Shown: positions 36,708-50,134, numbered from the stretch's first letter. The stretch is DNA of 64,000 nt from Psilocybe azurescens (GCA_023853785.1 JAJIRX010000983.1:124001-188000), one strand, 5' to 3'. Program-made: numbers and translations. The notes: generated by a model not told the origin, from the letters alone.

Positions 36708-39251
36708 ATGCAAGGAATCCCTTTGCTGGTATTCTCCTGCATTGCACTATACGTATGTCAGAAGCTACTAGGATTCTGGAGAGCAGTGCAATCCATACAG
36801 TTTGTGATTACACCTGTCTGAGTATTGTTATTATCCTCACCATCCGACCATGATTGTATAGGAACCACCCTGGACTACGACAGCTCTTCTCTCCCCGAGC
36901 CTATTTGGGCTTCTATTGCCAAGAATTAAGTATCTCAACCAAGGGAGGAATGCATTATTCTTGGATAAACACCAGGTGTTTGCAGAAGCCGGATGGGATA
37001 TCATCTCCTCGGTAAGATAAGGTGTTACATATACCGTATCTGGAGCCTTCTAACCAGCTTTTGAGCAGATAACTATTTATCCAAATAACAGAACTGCTCT
37101 CCTTCTTGCAGATGCCGCAGCTATTAAGGTATGTATGCTATGATTGTAAATTCTCGAGATCCTGCTAACAACTTAGATTCGATTCGCTGATACGGCTATT
37201 GCAGGAAGTCACCTCTTCGCGAGCACGCTTCCCAAAGCCTGCCCACCAGTACGGAGTTCTGTCCTTCTATGGCAGCAACATCGTTGCTTCCGAAGGCGAA
37301 GAGTGGAAAAAATACAGAAAGATCTCAGCACCGGCGTTTTCTGATGTATGCAAATGATTTTTCATCTTCATTGAACTGCGGAACCTTCGCTGACGTGATG
37401 ATTCTCCGGCTTCGTTATTCCGCAGCGTAATAATAAGTTGGTTTGGGATGAAACTCTCAAGATTGTCAACGGGCTTTTTGAAGACGTCTGGAATAATCAG
37501 GATGTGGTACATGTCGACCATTGCCTGGACATAACGCTGCCTGTGAGTCCCACCGTACACCACCTGCTTAGTTCTCTCTACTCACCAGCCTAAATCGATA
37601 TTAAGATTGCCCTTTTTGTAATTGGAGTCGCAGGTGAGTCTTTGTCCCGATAGCGGCGCTTGTAGAGGAACAAAAACTGATGAAGGCATAAGGATTCGGC
37701 AAGACTATTTCATGGAAGCAAGACGACGTCATCCCTCCTGGACATTCCATGACGTTCAAAGATGCCCTTCATACAGTTACGACACATTTCTATGTCAAGA
37801 TACTCGTTCCTTCATGGGCTATGGGGTTTACTGCGAAGACCAGGAAGACGAGGCAAGCTTTCAGCGAACTACATGTGCGTGCCATATTCCATATCTGGAA
37901 AGAAGCGATTATTGGGCGGTATTTGACACTCCTTTCTTTATGCAGCTATACATGAAGAAGATGGTACGAGAACGACAAAATGATGAAAAGGTCGAACGGG
38001 ACGATTTGTTGAGTAGTTTACTTGCAGCGAATGACCATGATCTAGACGGTTCGACTTTGAGCGAGGACGAGCTAATCGGTATGTTCATCTCCCATTAACC
38101 GGCATCCAAGCTAATTCTTTACCGTTCGCTTTCTCGAGGCAACATCTTCATATTCTTGGTGGCTGGACACGAGGTAATCAATCTTTGTATGCAAGATAAG
38201 ATTTGCGCTTTAAATCCGTGGACAGACAACGGCGCATACATTGTGCTTCGTATTTGCTTTGCTGGCGCTCTATCAAGACGAGCAGGAGAAGCTCTACCAG
38301 CATATCCGGTCGGTTGTCCCTAAAGATAGAGAAGCCGTGAGTATTCCCGTAAGTTAACCTTGAGTTCAAAGCTGATCCTACCTCAGACGTATGAGGATAT
38401 GCCAGCGTTAACATATGCCATGGCGTGCGTACCGATTGAATCGTCGAGGTTTTGATGGTCGTTCGATTACTCATTATTTGCAGCGTCTTCTACGAGACTT
38501 TACGTCTTTACCCGCCGGTAAGGAGGAAATGACCAATACAGCAAGTAAAAAATATTGAAATGAAATCCTCCACAGGGACCAGCAGTGCCTAAGGTTTCGG
38601 CTGAAGATACTACTCTCGTAGCCGGTAACATCAATGATGAGAAGTTAACGGTTCCGGTGCCAAAAGGAACTCCTTTGACTCTGTCTGTCGCTAGTGTACA
38701 TTACAATCGTCAGTTGTCGCCCATTTTACCCGATTGATCGACAATTACTGAACGAGTCTTTTGCTGCTAGCTCGTTATTGGGAGGATCCAACGTCGTTCA
38801 AGCCGGCTCGCTTCCTCGAAGATTGGCCCCGTGACGCATTTTTGCCGTTCAGTGCAGGTAAGCATCGATGCTGGGGCGTCTGACTGGTTCCCCAAAGATC
38901 ATATGCTGACCCCTTCTTACAGGAGCTCGTGCATGCCTTGGACGAAAGTAAGCCGTCTTTGAATTATTCTGAACATTGACTGAACGCTGTCGTTAGATTT
39001 TTTGAGACCGAAGGCATAGTGACGCTCACAACACTAGTTTCAAAATATAAGATCACCGTGAAGGATGAGCCCCAGTTCGCAGGGGAAACGTTTGAACAGC
39101 GCAGGGAGAGAGTTTTGACCATCGGATTCGGTCTCACTTTGACGTGGGTGCTACGTTCGAATTGTTCTCATCGATTGGTTGAACTGACCATCTTCGTTTC
39201 ATTGTTGCTAGGCCTGTTCGTGTGCCCTTGACCTTTACACGAAGGACCTGA
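36708..39251 (+). CDS. cytochrome P450 monooxygenase (2)
   Basis: The ATG at 36708 starts an N-terminal membrane segment (IPLLVFSCIALYVCQKLLG), followed by about a dozen short exons. They encode a helix-C region (EEWKKYRKISAPAFS), the I-helix oxygen-binding motif FLVAGHETTAH, the ExxR motif YETLRLYPP, FKPARFLED, and the heme-binding loop FLPFSAGARACLGRKF with the axial Cys. It ends at 39251 with RVPLTFTRRT. The motif set identifies a complete endoplasmic-reticulum P450, of the broad CYP4/CYP5-like basidiomycete type and clearly different from the P450 at 22.6-24.8 kb. Exons 1 (36708-36799) and 2 (36862-37011) add up to 242 nt where 243 is needed. The conserved NHPGLR and LLPRI segments lie in different frames, so one base seems missing near 36900-36912. 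The substrate is unknown. Confidence 0.9.
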
Positions 39252-39906
39252 AGGGCGATTGACGTAAGTGATAGTAAGAACAATAATGATCCTACCTTTT
39301 AAGTCCCACGTGCATCGGGCGGCGATTTTAGCAATGTTACGACCTTTTTACGAGCATGTAGCAAGCACAATGATGGTAGCAACTTGCACTTTTATCCTTC
39401 ATCAGAAATACTATGCCTTGGCTACTAAATTAGCCGGGTATTCTGCCATTGCAAACGACATGTCAGATCGAGGTTCTGTGTGATTGTATGAATACCTGTG
39501 TCGACATCGCGATAAGTAAGCTGTCAAAGCGCATCACCTGTGAGATATGACCTCGAGTTCTTAACCTCAACATGGGCTTGAAGGGTGACAAAATACTTTT
39601 TCTTCAGAAAAGGTTTTCTTATAGGCGTACCTTTTGTTAATGTAGACCATACCAATGTAGACCACAGTCTTCGCTCTCCAAAGAATAAAAGAGCAGCCAC
39701 AGCACAAAGAAATTGTATTCCAAGAAAAGTGGTAAAACATGGTGGTTTTAGTTCAAGGAGTGTGAGTCTTGTGACAAATTTAAGAATTGATGGCGATTTA
39801 TTGAACCCCTTGCACGTTGGACCCTGAACTACTTGGATGGCTTTCTATTAAAGCGATATCCTCTTCAACATCGTCCAATGGCTTCGTCCTCATCGTCGGG
39901 GACGTC
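39252..39906. other. intergenic
   Basis: 3' flank of the P450 and promoter region of the leucine-rich-repeat gene. A short A/T-rich stretch; nothing else seen. Confidence 0.5.
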
Positions 39907-42900
39907 ATGCCCCCATCGTCCTCAGCAGTGACCATACCTGTTCCAGGGAAGTCCATCCTCAAACGTCCACCACCAGTTCAACAATCTCTCTTCTCTCGCT
40001 TCACCCGATTTCTACCAACGCAGAACCAACCTCAGCCTGCCAGCGATGAGGAGGCCAAGCCGCTGAAGAGGGCCCACTTCATATTGCCACAGATATCTGT
40101 TGTATACCCTATATCTTCGGTCAATCCACCATCAACCCCAACGCTGAAAGAGGAGAAGCGGGCGATAGAGGAAAGGGAACAGGAAAGAAGGAAAAAGGTT
40201 GTTCGAGGGAGTCCAAACAGTCCTCGCGGTCAAGATTCAGACGAATGGTGGTCCATGGACAAAGTAGAGTCGTTCTACAGAGAGTGTTGTGCTGGTTGCG
40301 AAGAGGAGCCTGACCCAGCGATCACCGTCGCCCTCAAGGTACTTGCTAAAGTTACGGTCTCCACGGTATCTTTGTCTCATTTTCACTTTTTTTTACAGCA
40401 CACATCTCCTAGTAGTCCTCGAACAGTCGATTTCTCTGGCGTTCAGCTAACTTTTACTTCTGCGTCCATTCTTTCTGATGTCTTTTCCATCGAGTGGGGC
40501 CTGCGCAAGTTGGTTTTCCGAGAGTGTGATTTAGATGACCACGTATGTTCTGATCCAACTGTTTTCTGTATCGTATTATATTGACCTGAAGTGCACAGAC
40601 TATAAAACCAATTTTGCATGCACTCCTGATTCCAGGAACTCTTTCGTTTCTATCAGTCGCGTCGAACCGCAAATTGAAAGCAGCCGCTTTTCGCCTTATT
40701 GGTGCATACGTCAAGAAGGTAACTCGGAACTTCCTCCTGATGTTCAGCATGCTTATATCCCTGTCTAATAGGCCAAAACTCTGCAATTCCTCGATCTATC
40801 TCAAAATTCGCTTGATAAGAAGTCCGTGGAGTACATTGTGGCGGCCTTGGAAACGGCCCCTGATCCAGGTCTCGTATCCCTACGTCTGGACGATTGTGCA
40901 CTGCGGCCAGCAGCTCTGGAGACGCTATGTATGTCTTTTATTCTAACTTGTATATTTTCAGGACGTTGAACCCTATCTAAAGGTCGAGCCGTTCGTACGT
41001 CGTCTCTACGCAACATCTCGCTCCGACACAACCATATATCTGTCAGCGGGGGCGTGGCTTTGGCTCTCATGATACGGGACTACCCTGACATTGTACCAAA
41101 CCCGCAATCCCCCTCGACGCACAGTGGACCCTATTCACCTTCCTCTTCAGCGGCGTCTTCTCCTACAATCTCAGTAGCCAGTCTCTCCTCCATAACCTCC
41201 TCTCCGTCAACACCAACAGCTCATGTGAACGGCCCCAACGTTGCTAAACCATCAGTGCCTGTCCTCCCACCACCCCGCCATCCAACGACGGTCGGCATGC
41301 AAACCACGTACACCCCCTATGTGCCGAAGGCAAGGCGTGGAAGAGCCGCTCCCACCACCGCTGTCAATCCGCTCTCGCCGACGGGACAGCATGTTCCGAT
41401 CATCACGTCATCTTCGCAGGGAGGTGTAACGACGCGCCATCCACCGCCTCCAGGTCCGCCTGGCGCGAATGCACACCATGATGCGGGGCCCAGCGCAGCT
41501 TTGCTCGATAAAGTCAGAGCCCTGGATTCGTTGCCTAGACTGGGAGCTCTTAGGACGCTCGATTTGAAAGGAAATGACCTCCGGGTGAGTGGGTTTGGCG
41601 GATGTACGTGGCTTTGAGGCTAATGTTCAATCTAGTCCGGCGTCACATATCTGGCCCAAGTACTGAAGCGTAATAGAACTTTGAAAGTGCTTAACCTTAG
41701 CGAAAACAAACTCGACGTTCAGTGTCTCGTGAGCATAGCAGAGGCTTTGGTGGGTTCATGATAACTTCATGCTCTCTATCGAACATTCTCTGAATCCCCG
41801 CTCTTGACAGAAATACAATTCAAGTCTTGAAACACTTGATCTCAACAAGAATCCATGCTCAGGACCAGGCCTGGAAGGTGTAAGTTGTAAAGCAGATGCA
41901 TTATTTCTCTCTTTGCTAAGAATAACGCAGATTCAATCATTGCGAACGGCATTTACGCTCAACACGGCTCTGAAAAGGCTATTCTTATCCTCCACCTCCA
42001 TGACCTCCGATGGAGCAATCGCACTCGCCGAATTCCTTCCAGAATCAACCTCACTCCTCCACCTCGATCTAACAATGAACGACATCGACATCGCGGGCGT
42101 GATGGCTTTGAGTTCGGGCCTAAAAGCCAACCACGTCATGCGATGTCTGGACCTGAATATTCCGCCTGGCGACGAAGAGTTTGCACGGTCAGTCTTGTTT
42201 TCTATGTTGGTATTGCCATTGAATCGGATTATTTATGCAGAATGTGTAGGGAGATTCTGAACTCGTGTGTGCGGAATACGGAGGAGGCAGAGCGGCTTTC
42301 GAAGGCGGTGGAAGGCTCTACTAAGGCTAGTGGGCGTGGGTTGGGGAAGGGTGTCTGGGGTATGATTGAGGAGAGTGAGCTTGCGAAGTCGATCAGGCTC
42401 GGCGAAGAGAAGAAGGCGAGTGAATTAGATTGCATTTCCTGTGCTCGAATGATATTGACCTTTTTTCGATTTTTGCAGAATGGGGCTGATGTTGTCGTAC
42501 GAGCTTGGGCATATGTGACACAGCTGAGCAATCTTCTTGCGCTGGACATGTCAAAATCCCCTTCTACTCCCAAGGCATCGATACCTTCGAAAGAGCTGGT
42601 TTCAAACGCTAAAAACGTCGCCGCCGAGCTGGCTTCCATGATCCAAGAAACCGAGGATCCTTTGCGGCTAGAAGAACTTCTAGGCATAAACGACCAGCTT
42701 CTCTCACTGCTCAAAAAGGTTCCAGGCGGCACCAGACCAAACTTATTCCTGCAAGGGCTTGGGCTCTCTTTCGACAGCGCTCAGAGCTCGGAGGACGATG
42801 GTGACGGCCGGTTGGACGGCCTACCGCATATCAACGGGCGTAGCCGTGCGGTGAATGGGCATGTACACGATTCTTCTGATTCAAGCAGCACGTCTAGTCT

Positions 42901-43708
42901 TTATGAGGATGATTCGAGGACACCTACGACGCCCAAAATTGATAAGGGCAAGCGGAAGGCGGAGCCTGAGCCGGAGAAACTTGAACCGGTGCTCAGCCCC
43001 AAACCGTTCCGCATTTCTGAATCGGAGAGCGAGGATGAGGATGGAGTACGCTATCTACGCGTTGGGGATGTCGCATCTCCCAATGACAGGTTTGTGGAAT
43101 AACATTACTTTTTCCACAGGTTTCTGACACCTCGTGGTTTTTTCGCAGATCTCGCAGCTGGGTAGAGGAAGAAGGCGAAGTTTTCAGGAAGGGGCAAGTG
43201 CTCCTCGGTCCTGAAGAGATGGAAGGAGAGTACGCGGGTGAGGAATTGCGAAAAGAGGTACGTGTTCTAAACGCGCTGATCAATCGTTATCTAATAACAC
43301 GACTGCTTAGCTTCTTGAAGCTATGGTCGAACGCCCGCCCCACGACCCCTTACTGACGAATTCGGCGTCGAAATTGTCAGTGGAATGCCAGATCCCAACT
43401 TGCCTGCGGGCAACGGTGACAGGTCTCCTCGCACACCAACTCCTTCTTCACCAATAGTCACTGAGAGCTCCAGTCCAAAACCATCGCCTAGGCCATACAT
43501 ATCACGCAGCAAGTCGGCTACCAACTCACTCCTGAGCCTCATTTCACCGACGATTTCCTCGCCCTCGACGGAACACCTGGATGTGCCGCCCAGCCCTGCA
43601 TCCGCAGTATCTGAAAGAGAGTCATTTTCCAGCCCTTCGTTGAGCGGAAGCCGGCCGTCCATCTCTAGGAGTCATTCTTCACCGACGACGCCCACTGTTG
43701 GGTCGTAG
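39907..43708 (+). CDS. leucine-rich-repeat protein, PPP1R37-like PP1 regulatory subunit
   Basis: Twelve exons (39907-40338, 40399-40542, 40599-40718, 40772-40928, 40983-41584, 41636-41749, 41811-41879, 41931-42187, 42241-42415, 42479-43089, 43149-43257, 43311-43708) sum to 3188 nt. One base appears missing in the C run at 43346-43349; with it the protein is 1062 residues. The order matches vertebrate PPP1R37: a short docking-like motif KRAHF near residue 54 (compare the RVxF type), a helical linker with EWWSMDKVESFYRECC, RNI-type leucine-rich repeats (TLQFLDLSQNSL, ALRTLDLKGNDLR, TLKVLNLSENKL, SSLETLDLNKNP), then a conserved helix (EILNSCVRNTEEAERL) and a Ser/Pro/acidic tail. A Pro/Ser-rich insertion of about 135 residues splits the repeat domain. 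Regulation of protein phosphatase 1 is inferred from this resemblance. Intron 42416-42478 uses a GC donor. Confidence 0.8.
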
Positions 43709-44257
43709 CCTAGCTCGGCAATTGAATGATCTTTGCTGGAGTATTCATGTCTTTCGGATGCCTACTCGGAACACATCATATCAGGACATCCATCTATGAA
43801 GGCCTAAATCCTTCCATCCATTCTTTTCACTATCTTTCGTGCGGATCCCCATTCACCACAGTACTAGTTAATACCTTATTATCGCCCAAAGTCATAAGCT
43901 CATTTTTTCATACATAACTTTCGGAATCCAGACCAAAAACAGGAGCTATTGTTGCAAAATAACTGACCACTTTTAATCTCACTCTATAATATCTAGTTAG
44001 GTTGTCTATTGTCAGCCTATGGTTCTAACTTCTGGCTGTTTGGGTAGTTTTACCATCCTTTTCTAGTGTACTTAGGTCTTTGTTTTGGCCCTTGGGCGAC
44101 ATTAATGGCGTCAAGGTCTCAAAAAATGGCGAAAAAGCTGCTTTAAGTACAAAAATGTGCCTGAAAAACCCACCCGAGAGTGCGGCGCGCTGTGCGCTGC
44201 CGCGGGGCGGCGTGAGATTAGCAACCGTCGAACCCTTTTTCCACCTTTCCCTCAACA
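43709..44257. other. intergenic / promoter of peroxiredoxin
   Basis: Contains the 3' flank of the leucine-rich-repeat gene and a GC-rich patch (about 44165-44220) just before the peroxiredoxin start. No gene seen. Confidence 0.5.
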
Positions 44258-45278
44258 ATGGCTCCCCGAAAGGCTTCTGACGCTCCTGCAGCTGAGCCAA
44301 GGCGCTCTGGACGTATTGCATCGCAACCTGCAGTACCCGTCCCTGAAAAATCTGCTCCAAAGCCCAAGGCTCCCAAAGCAACGAAGAAAAAGATCGGCTG
44401 AAGCTCTGGATGAAGCCAAGGACGGCGAAGCAACTGCCGCTAAAAAGGTCACTGCTTTTTATCTCTTTTTCGTTTTGTTGATACTTATATTCTTTTTTTT
44501 TCTTTTTTCTTATCTTTTTCTTCGAAATACTTGTAGGTCAAAGCTGATTCAGATGACCCTGATGCTGCTGCTCCTGCCGCAACTGAAGAGGCCCCTGCTG
44601 CAGCTGAGGCGGAAGGCAGCAACGCCGCTGCTGAGTCTGAGCCCAAGCAGCTTGAAATTGGTGACAGCCTGCCTGAGCTCACCCTTCAAAACGAAAAGGG
44701 CGAGGACGTCAAAGTCGCAGAACTCGGCGCGGAAAAAGGAGTGATTCTCTTCCTCGTTCCCAAGGCAGATACCCGTATTTCTTATTACCGCTGTATTACT
44801 GCATTTGACAACATTCTCATGCCTTTTTTGTTAGCTGGATGCACTACCCAAGCCTGCGGATTCCGAGATAGTTACCCAGACTTCACGTCGTTGAACTACG
44901 ATGTGTACTGCCTGAGTGCTGACACTCCTACTGCACAGAGCAAATGGCAAACTAAGGCGAGTTTGGCCGGCTTTTACATCTTGATTTTGTCAAACTAACA
45001 TCGTTTTCGTTGGATTTTTAGAAGGAGCTGCCTTACCCTCTCCTTTCAGATCCCAAGAGGCTCCTCATCACAGCCTTGGGCGCAGGCGCAGGCGGCAAGA
45101 CGAAGAGAAGTCATTTTATCTTCGCAAAGGGCGGCAAACTTGTGGAGAAGAAACTTCCAGTAACACCGGCCGACAGGTAGGTTTCTCTCGAAATGACTGA
45201 ATATATGTTCGAAAGCATTGACATTTTGTACGCAGCCCCAAGTTGGCACTCGCGTTTATCAGAACTCAAACCGAGTGA
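44258..45278 (+). CDS. DOT5: nuclear-type thiol peroxidase (BCP/PrxQ, Dot5-like)
   Basis: Exons are 44258-44447, 44537-44774, 44835-44956, 45022-45176 and 45236-45278. The N-terminal part is basic and Ala/Pro/Lys-rich with RRSGRIASQP, like a nuclear targeting and DNA-associated tail. An acidic Ala-rich linker follows, then the AhpC/TSA peroxiredoxin fold (IGDSLPELTLQNEKGEDV, PKADTPGCTTQACGFRD, YPLLSDPK). In the motif PGCTTQAC the first Cys is the peroxidatic one and the second, five residues on, the resolving Cys of BCP/PrxQ enzymes. It reduces peroxides with thioredoxin, probably in the nucleus by analogy with yeast Dot5. Exon 1 is 190 nt where 189 fits: the A5 run at 44387-44391 appears one base too long, giving a premature stop if read literally. 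Intron 44957-45021 starts with GC rather than GT. Confidence 0.9.
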
Positions 45279-48200
45279 TACAAATACATGTCACAAAACG
45301 TGAAGGCACTACATTATCTGTACTATGATCTTCTCTGTTCTGTTTATCTTGGTAATTATACAATGTGTGGTTTCTTGTCTCTCATGTCGTGCGTTGAACA
45401 TTCTGAGCATCAGTCTACTGCCGCCCTCTTCGCAACAGGAACATATTCAACAAGAAGTCAAACGAACAGCGGGTTGTTCACTGACCTGGGCGGGAAACTA
45501 TGAATCGTCTGCTCGTGAGGGTTATGTTCCAGCAATCCCTCACCTACAAACGTCGCCTGTTAGCTCCTGCAAAAGTGGCTCCTCAAAAAGAAACAAACAC
45601 GTACCAAGGGACTCTAATCCCGAATCATCAAGCCTTATTCCACGTCCACGCCCTCGATAAGGACTCATCGAGCTTTCGTCAAAGCGTCGCCTGTTGAGGA
45701 TGACGGGCAGAACGTGGAATCTTCGACCTGAAGACACCTCCAGCTCTCCAAATGCACTCCATTCCTCATCTGCACTTCCTCTCCTTCGAGCCTGCCACGA
45801 ACAGCATTGGCTTATAGCAAGGTAAAGGTACAGCCCCAGCGTCAAGATAAGGCAGATGAGGAAGACTCTAGAAACCCGGCCCACTCGAAATCGACCGAAA
45901 AACGAGCGAAGTGGGCTCGGACAGTGGCCACGATAATAGCCAAGGAGACGAGTCCAGTGAGGAAAAACTCCTCGATACTGGTAATGATAGAAGAAAGCAT
46001 TGAGTACTAACGATTAAAGAAGGGACAGTCGAAGAAAAGGGAGCACCTATGCCCGAAGCCGCCTTTTAATACAAATCGTCAAAAAGGTTCCTGGTGCTTG
46101 AGATCCGGGATCTAGTTGGATCTAAGCGACAGCATGGCAGGTTGCCCATGCCAACCTACACCGAGCGGCTTTACTTAGCTTTACTTATATTATCCCATTT
46201 CGGATATTGTCAATTGGTTCGTTGCTTTTCTTAGGTCCAATAGATATCCTTTAAAGGCTATAGACTAAGATGAATTCTCTGGTGACCACTGACAATGTGG
46301 TTAGAAGATGCAACCCTTCAGTTTTCACATACGACGGCGGGATAAAACCCCGAACTACATAATCTATCTTGGGATCCCAAGGGATGTCAGTATGGGCGAG
46401 ACAACCACGACATGGTGGGACAGGTGGGATTTTCCACTGCCCTTTCTGGTGACGCATTGTTTGCGCACTAGGTAGTCGGGTCCGATCGCCGTTTGTATCA
46501 AGCTGAGGACAAGGTGTTTTTCTTCTTAGTACGCAATTGACCCCTCTCTGACAAGCCTATATATTATTGCATGTGTTCCCCAAAGTGAAATCTCACAGAA
46601 ACAAGCAGCTTGTGACCTCATTAGAATTTTTGTATTGATTCTTTTGACCGGCCGAAATCATTGAGGCCGGTGGACAGGCGCCAGGCTGTATATGTAATTA
46701 ACCCCTTGCAATAGTCTGCAGCGCTATATTAATAGAAATCGATTGGACCGGACGAGAGTAACATCCTCCGCAGTAGCGTCCTGATACAAAGAAGGGCCTT
46801 GCCTGACAGTAAAGGTCGCCTTGAAACCCTGGACTATTGCTTATGGACCCTGTGAAATGTCTTATTCGTTTCTTTATTCATTACATATTCTACCAACCTT
46901 TCTATGATCAATACACCGGCACTACTGTCAAAATTACATATTTATACAAACGACTACTTATGCCTAAAGTGATGTAGGAGTTTTGAGAGGCCAATATGAT
47001 GTTCGTTAGTAAATAAGTTCCAAAATTCTATTGACCCTGATTGTGCAGAACAATCGGAAATTTTTCAGAATCATACACGAAGATCTGTGCAACCTTGTGG
47101 AGACGACTCGTCATATGATCTTACCTGCTCTTTTGCAAGGCAAGGGTACAAAGCCATAATTCGCGAATACGAAGTGCGTAATGAGGGGTACTCGGAGTAG
47201 TGGATTGTTACCGACCTGTAAAGCGGAAATTTTTGTCACTTTAGACGAGTAACGCGAGTAATTCATTGAAAACTATGAGACAAGCATGCGCAGAATACAA
47301 TCGAACATCTCTTAAAATTCTGCTCCATTAATTAGAGCCGTTGTATGTCTACATCAAAGCGCAGTAGAAAACAGGAATGGGGTAAGGGTCCTCGTGCTAC
47401 TTCATAGGTGGCGACTGAACTTCAAGCTTGAGCACTGACTGTCCTTTCGTCAAAGAACTCAGCCAGATGTCTGCTGCCTAGTAGGACGGCGGTAGAGTGA
47501 CGGCGGGGTGTAATTTCTATGTATTCACCTGTCTGGAATAACTCGCAGGGTTACTGAACGCAAACAAAAGAAAATTCTCTTCTTTGTCCGTGGCAGATAC
47601 CCCGGCGACGGGAGAAGCTAGGACGAGCATGAGGTCTCTGGTGGGATTGCAAAGGCCCAAATTGTAAGGACAGAATTGAGGTCGGAAGCCACTACTGACC
47701 TGGGAAAGAGGAACAGAAGTCCGAGAAAGGGCGTCGTGGATTTGCTGAGGCAATGCTTATCGTAAGACTGACTGCCTGAGACATGAGCTATAGCTTGAGA
47801 CGACCAAAACATGGCTTGAGAATTCAATGTAGAACTCGCTGGGATAACGACTGTATAGTAAGAGTGACTGGCGTGATTGCATTGCCATGCATCATTTTAA
47901 TCTTGGATCCATCCTGGCCGTACGGTTCCGTTTTTTCATGCAGTCTCGACCATTACAAAAGATGGCCGAGAAAGAAAGTTAGTAAGATTGGTGATGAGAA
48001 AAGTTGAACACATTGCAATACGCCCCGACAAGCGATGTCGGATGTATCCATCTGACTGGAGCAAATTTCTCCTGCTTCTTTGTCCACAAGTCCACCCACG
48101 AGATGAGAATCTGGGACGAGATCCAAATCCTCAGTGGTAGGATTGCTGGAGCTTCAAATAGCAATAATATTGAGGTTGACGGCAGAAGGCCAGGAGGTAG

Positions 48201-50134
48201 GCCACATTTGACCTGGGAAAGAAGGGAAACATTGATCTCAGATGGGAGACCGAGGGATTACTGTCGCAAAGAATTTACATCAGAGCTGACTGGTTAAGGC
48301 ACATGCGTAAAAACGCCAGCCACCATGCCGTCTTGAATCGGCCGTATACTAGTTGTCAGAATCCCTCGTATTCCAGGTACAATGTACCAGCGTTTGTGCT
48401 CTTTCAATGGTAACAGTGAATGAGCTTCAAACATGATAAGTACCTCTCTTTTTGTGAAAAATCGAACTGATTGGGGCCGACTTTCTGCCACTTGCGATAT
48501 TGAGGAAGGGGAATCGGGTTTATATCCTGACTTGTGTGTCTGGAACAAGTCGGAGGGTCATTAAATCCAACCTGAATTTGTCTGCTCCAATAACCAGAGA
48601 TACACAAGAACCAGGTCTATGGTAAGATTACTGAGTTCTTATTTACCACAATAAGGAGGAACCGCGCTCTTGAATCCTTGACTCCGGATCTCCAATCTAA
48701 GACCCACTGTTAACATGAGAAAAGGACAAAACGTCACAGGTTCCAGTTCCAATAAGAACATCGTTTATCTGGCGAAGCAACAAACAAACAGTCCCTTCCG
48801 CCATTTAGGTACATATTAAGCACCCGCACATCAAAGCGCAGTAAAACTTAGCCGTCTTCATGTCATCGCGTTCACCATGTAGGCCGACATACTCATTATG
48901 AAGTAATCATGAAATAACTGAGTTTTCGCGCGTTGCTTGAGACATCGAATGACCCGGGCGGTCCTTTGTAGATGCCCTCGAAATCAGAGTGTCGCCATAC
49001 ACATCGATGAGTCCACTGCATCTTGTTCGATAGATCCGCCAACAAGCAGAGTATGCAAAATCCATGCATTAGTTCCTAAATCTGTTTCTGAAATAGCGGC
49101 GCAGTAGAAGGTATCCACTACTTCTCGCAAAAATCCACATGCCAGAGCAAAGTGAGATCACCCCTTCATTCCTTAAAAATGAGTGTAGAGTCCCTAAAGG
49201 AACTAGAGTTTCCCAAAACTCCCAGACAAGATTATGTATTCATGCCAGAGTAAGACGGTGGAGGGCATGCTAGCCTACAAGTTTGTTGTAAGCTGATAAA
49301 GTGCCGTATAGGTGAATCAATACTGCTTTTTGCCACTGGATCCACATCGTATGCTATTCCATTTGTCAAGGCACTGTGAGGCTGCAGAGCAATTGTAGAG
49401 TTATCTTTTAAAGCGGACACCATGCCAGAACCAGGCCGCTGCTTGAAGGTGCCTCAAATACCAAGATTCAAGCTTTTCTGTCAAGATTACAGGCAAGTCT
49501 CCGAGCTGCAGTTAAAGCTTCTGTGTCTATGAAATGCACACAGGAGGATTATGTGAATCAGCAAGGTACCACTGGGGGTCCGTCCATGGCAGGTCATGAG
49601 GGTCAAGAAGAATCACGCATCATTGCGATCTGAGTTTCAACGTTACTGGGCCCGACGGCGAGGCTTTTGCGCCGAAGTCTCTTCTTTTGGATTCTCTTCG
49701 ACTGTGGTAGAACACCTACAATGACTGTCTACCTCGTTCTGTCCGATACAGTTCTTCCTGGTCTTCTATCACCCAAGTACATGTAAAATCCAGGCCGTCG
49801 GTGTAAAACTAGCTCTCTGCTTTTTTGTTCCGCAAAGAGACGAATAATCGCCGTCAATTACACCAAACACGTGAAGTTCGGACTTCTGGCCCCTTTGCCA
49901 ACTTTGGCCTTCCCTGAATGCATCTTTTCATCTGTACAGCCATAGAGTACAACACGTGGAGACTAGACTGAAGACAGTCTTCTACGTATAAAAGCCATGC
50001 TGTAAATTTAGAGAGAAGTCTTCGCGAAACCTCCCCCTCTTGGCCAGTGGCACCGTCTGAGACGTCTGTCAGCTTCTCCGTAGTTCCCGTTGGTCCGCAA
50101 TCCAACTTTCTTGCCAGTTTGAACAAGAGCCATA
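45279..50134. other. long region without supported genes
   Basis: Nearly 4.9 kb of short frames in all directions; none shows motifs or consistent splicing. The minus-strand frames at 47517-48164 look slightly protein-like but could not be joined. A 16-nt word, ACATCAAAGCGCAGTA, occurs twice (47351 and 48828). The TATA box of the next gene is at 49987. Confidence 0.45.
49987..49994 (+). promoter_or_regulatory. TATA box of the small secreted glycoprotein gene
   Basis: TATAAAAG lies 148 nt upstream of the ATG at 50135. Confidence 0.6.

Noticed and set aside
39817..39906. Upstream extension of the leucine-rich-repeat protein to 39817
   Set aside because: That position is a TTG codon; the first in-frame ATG is at 39907.
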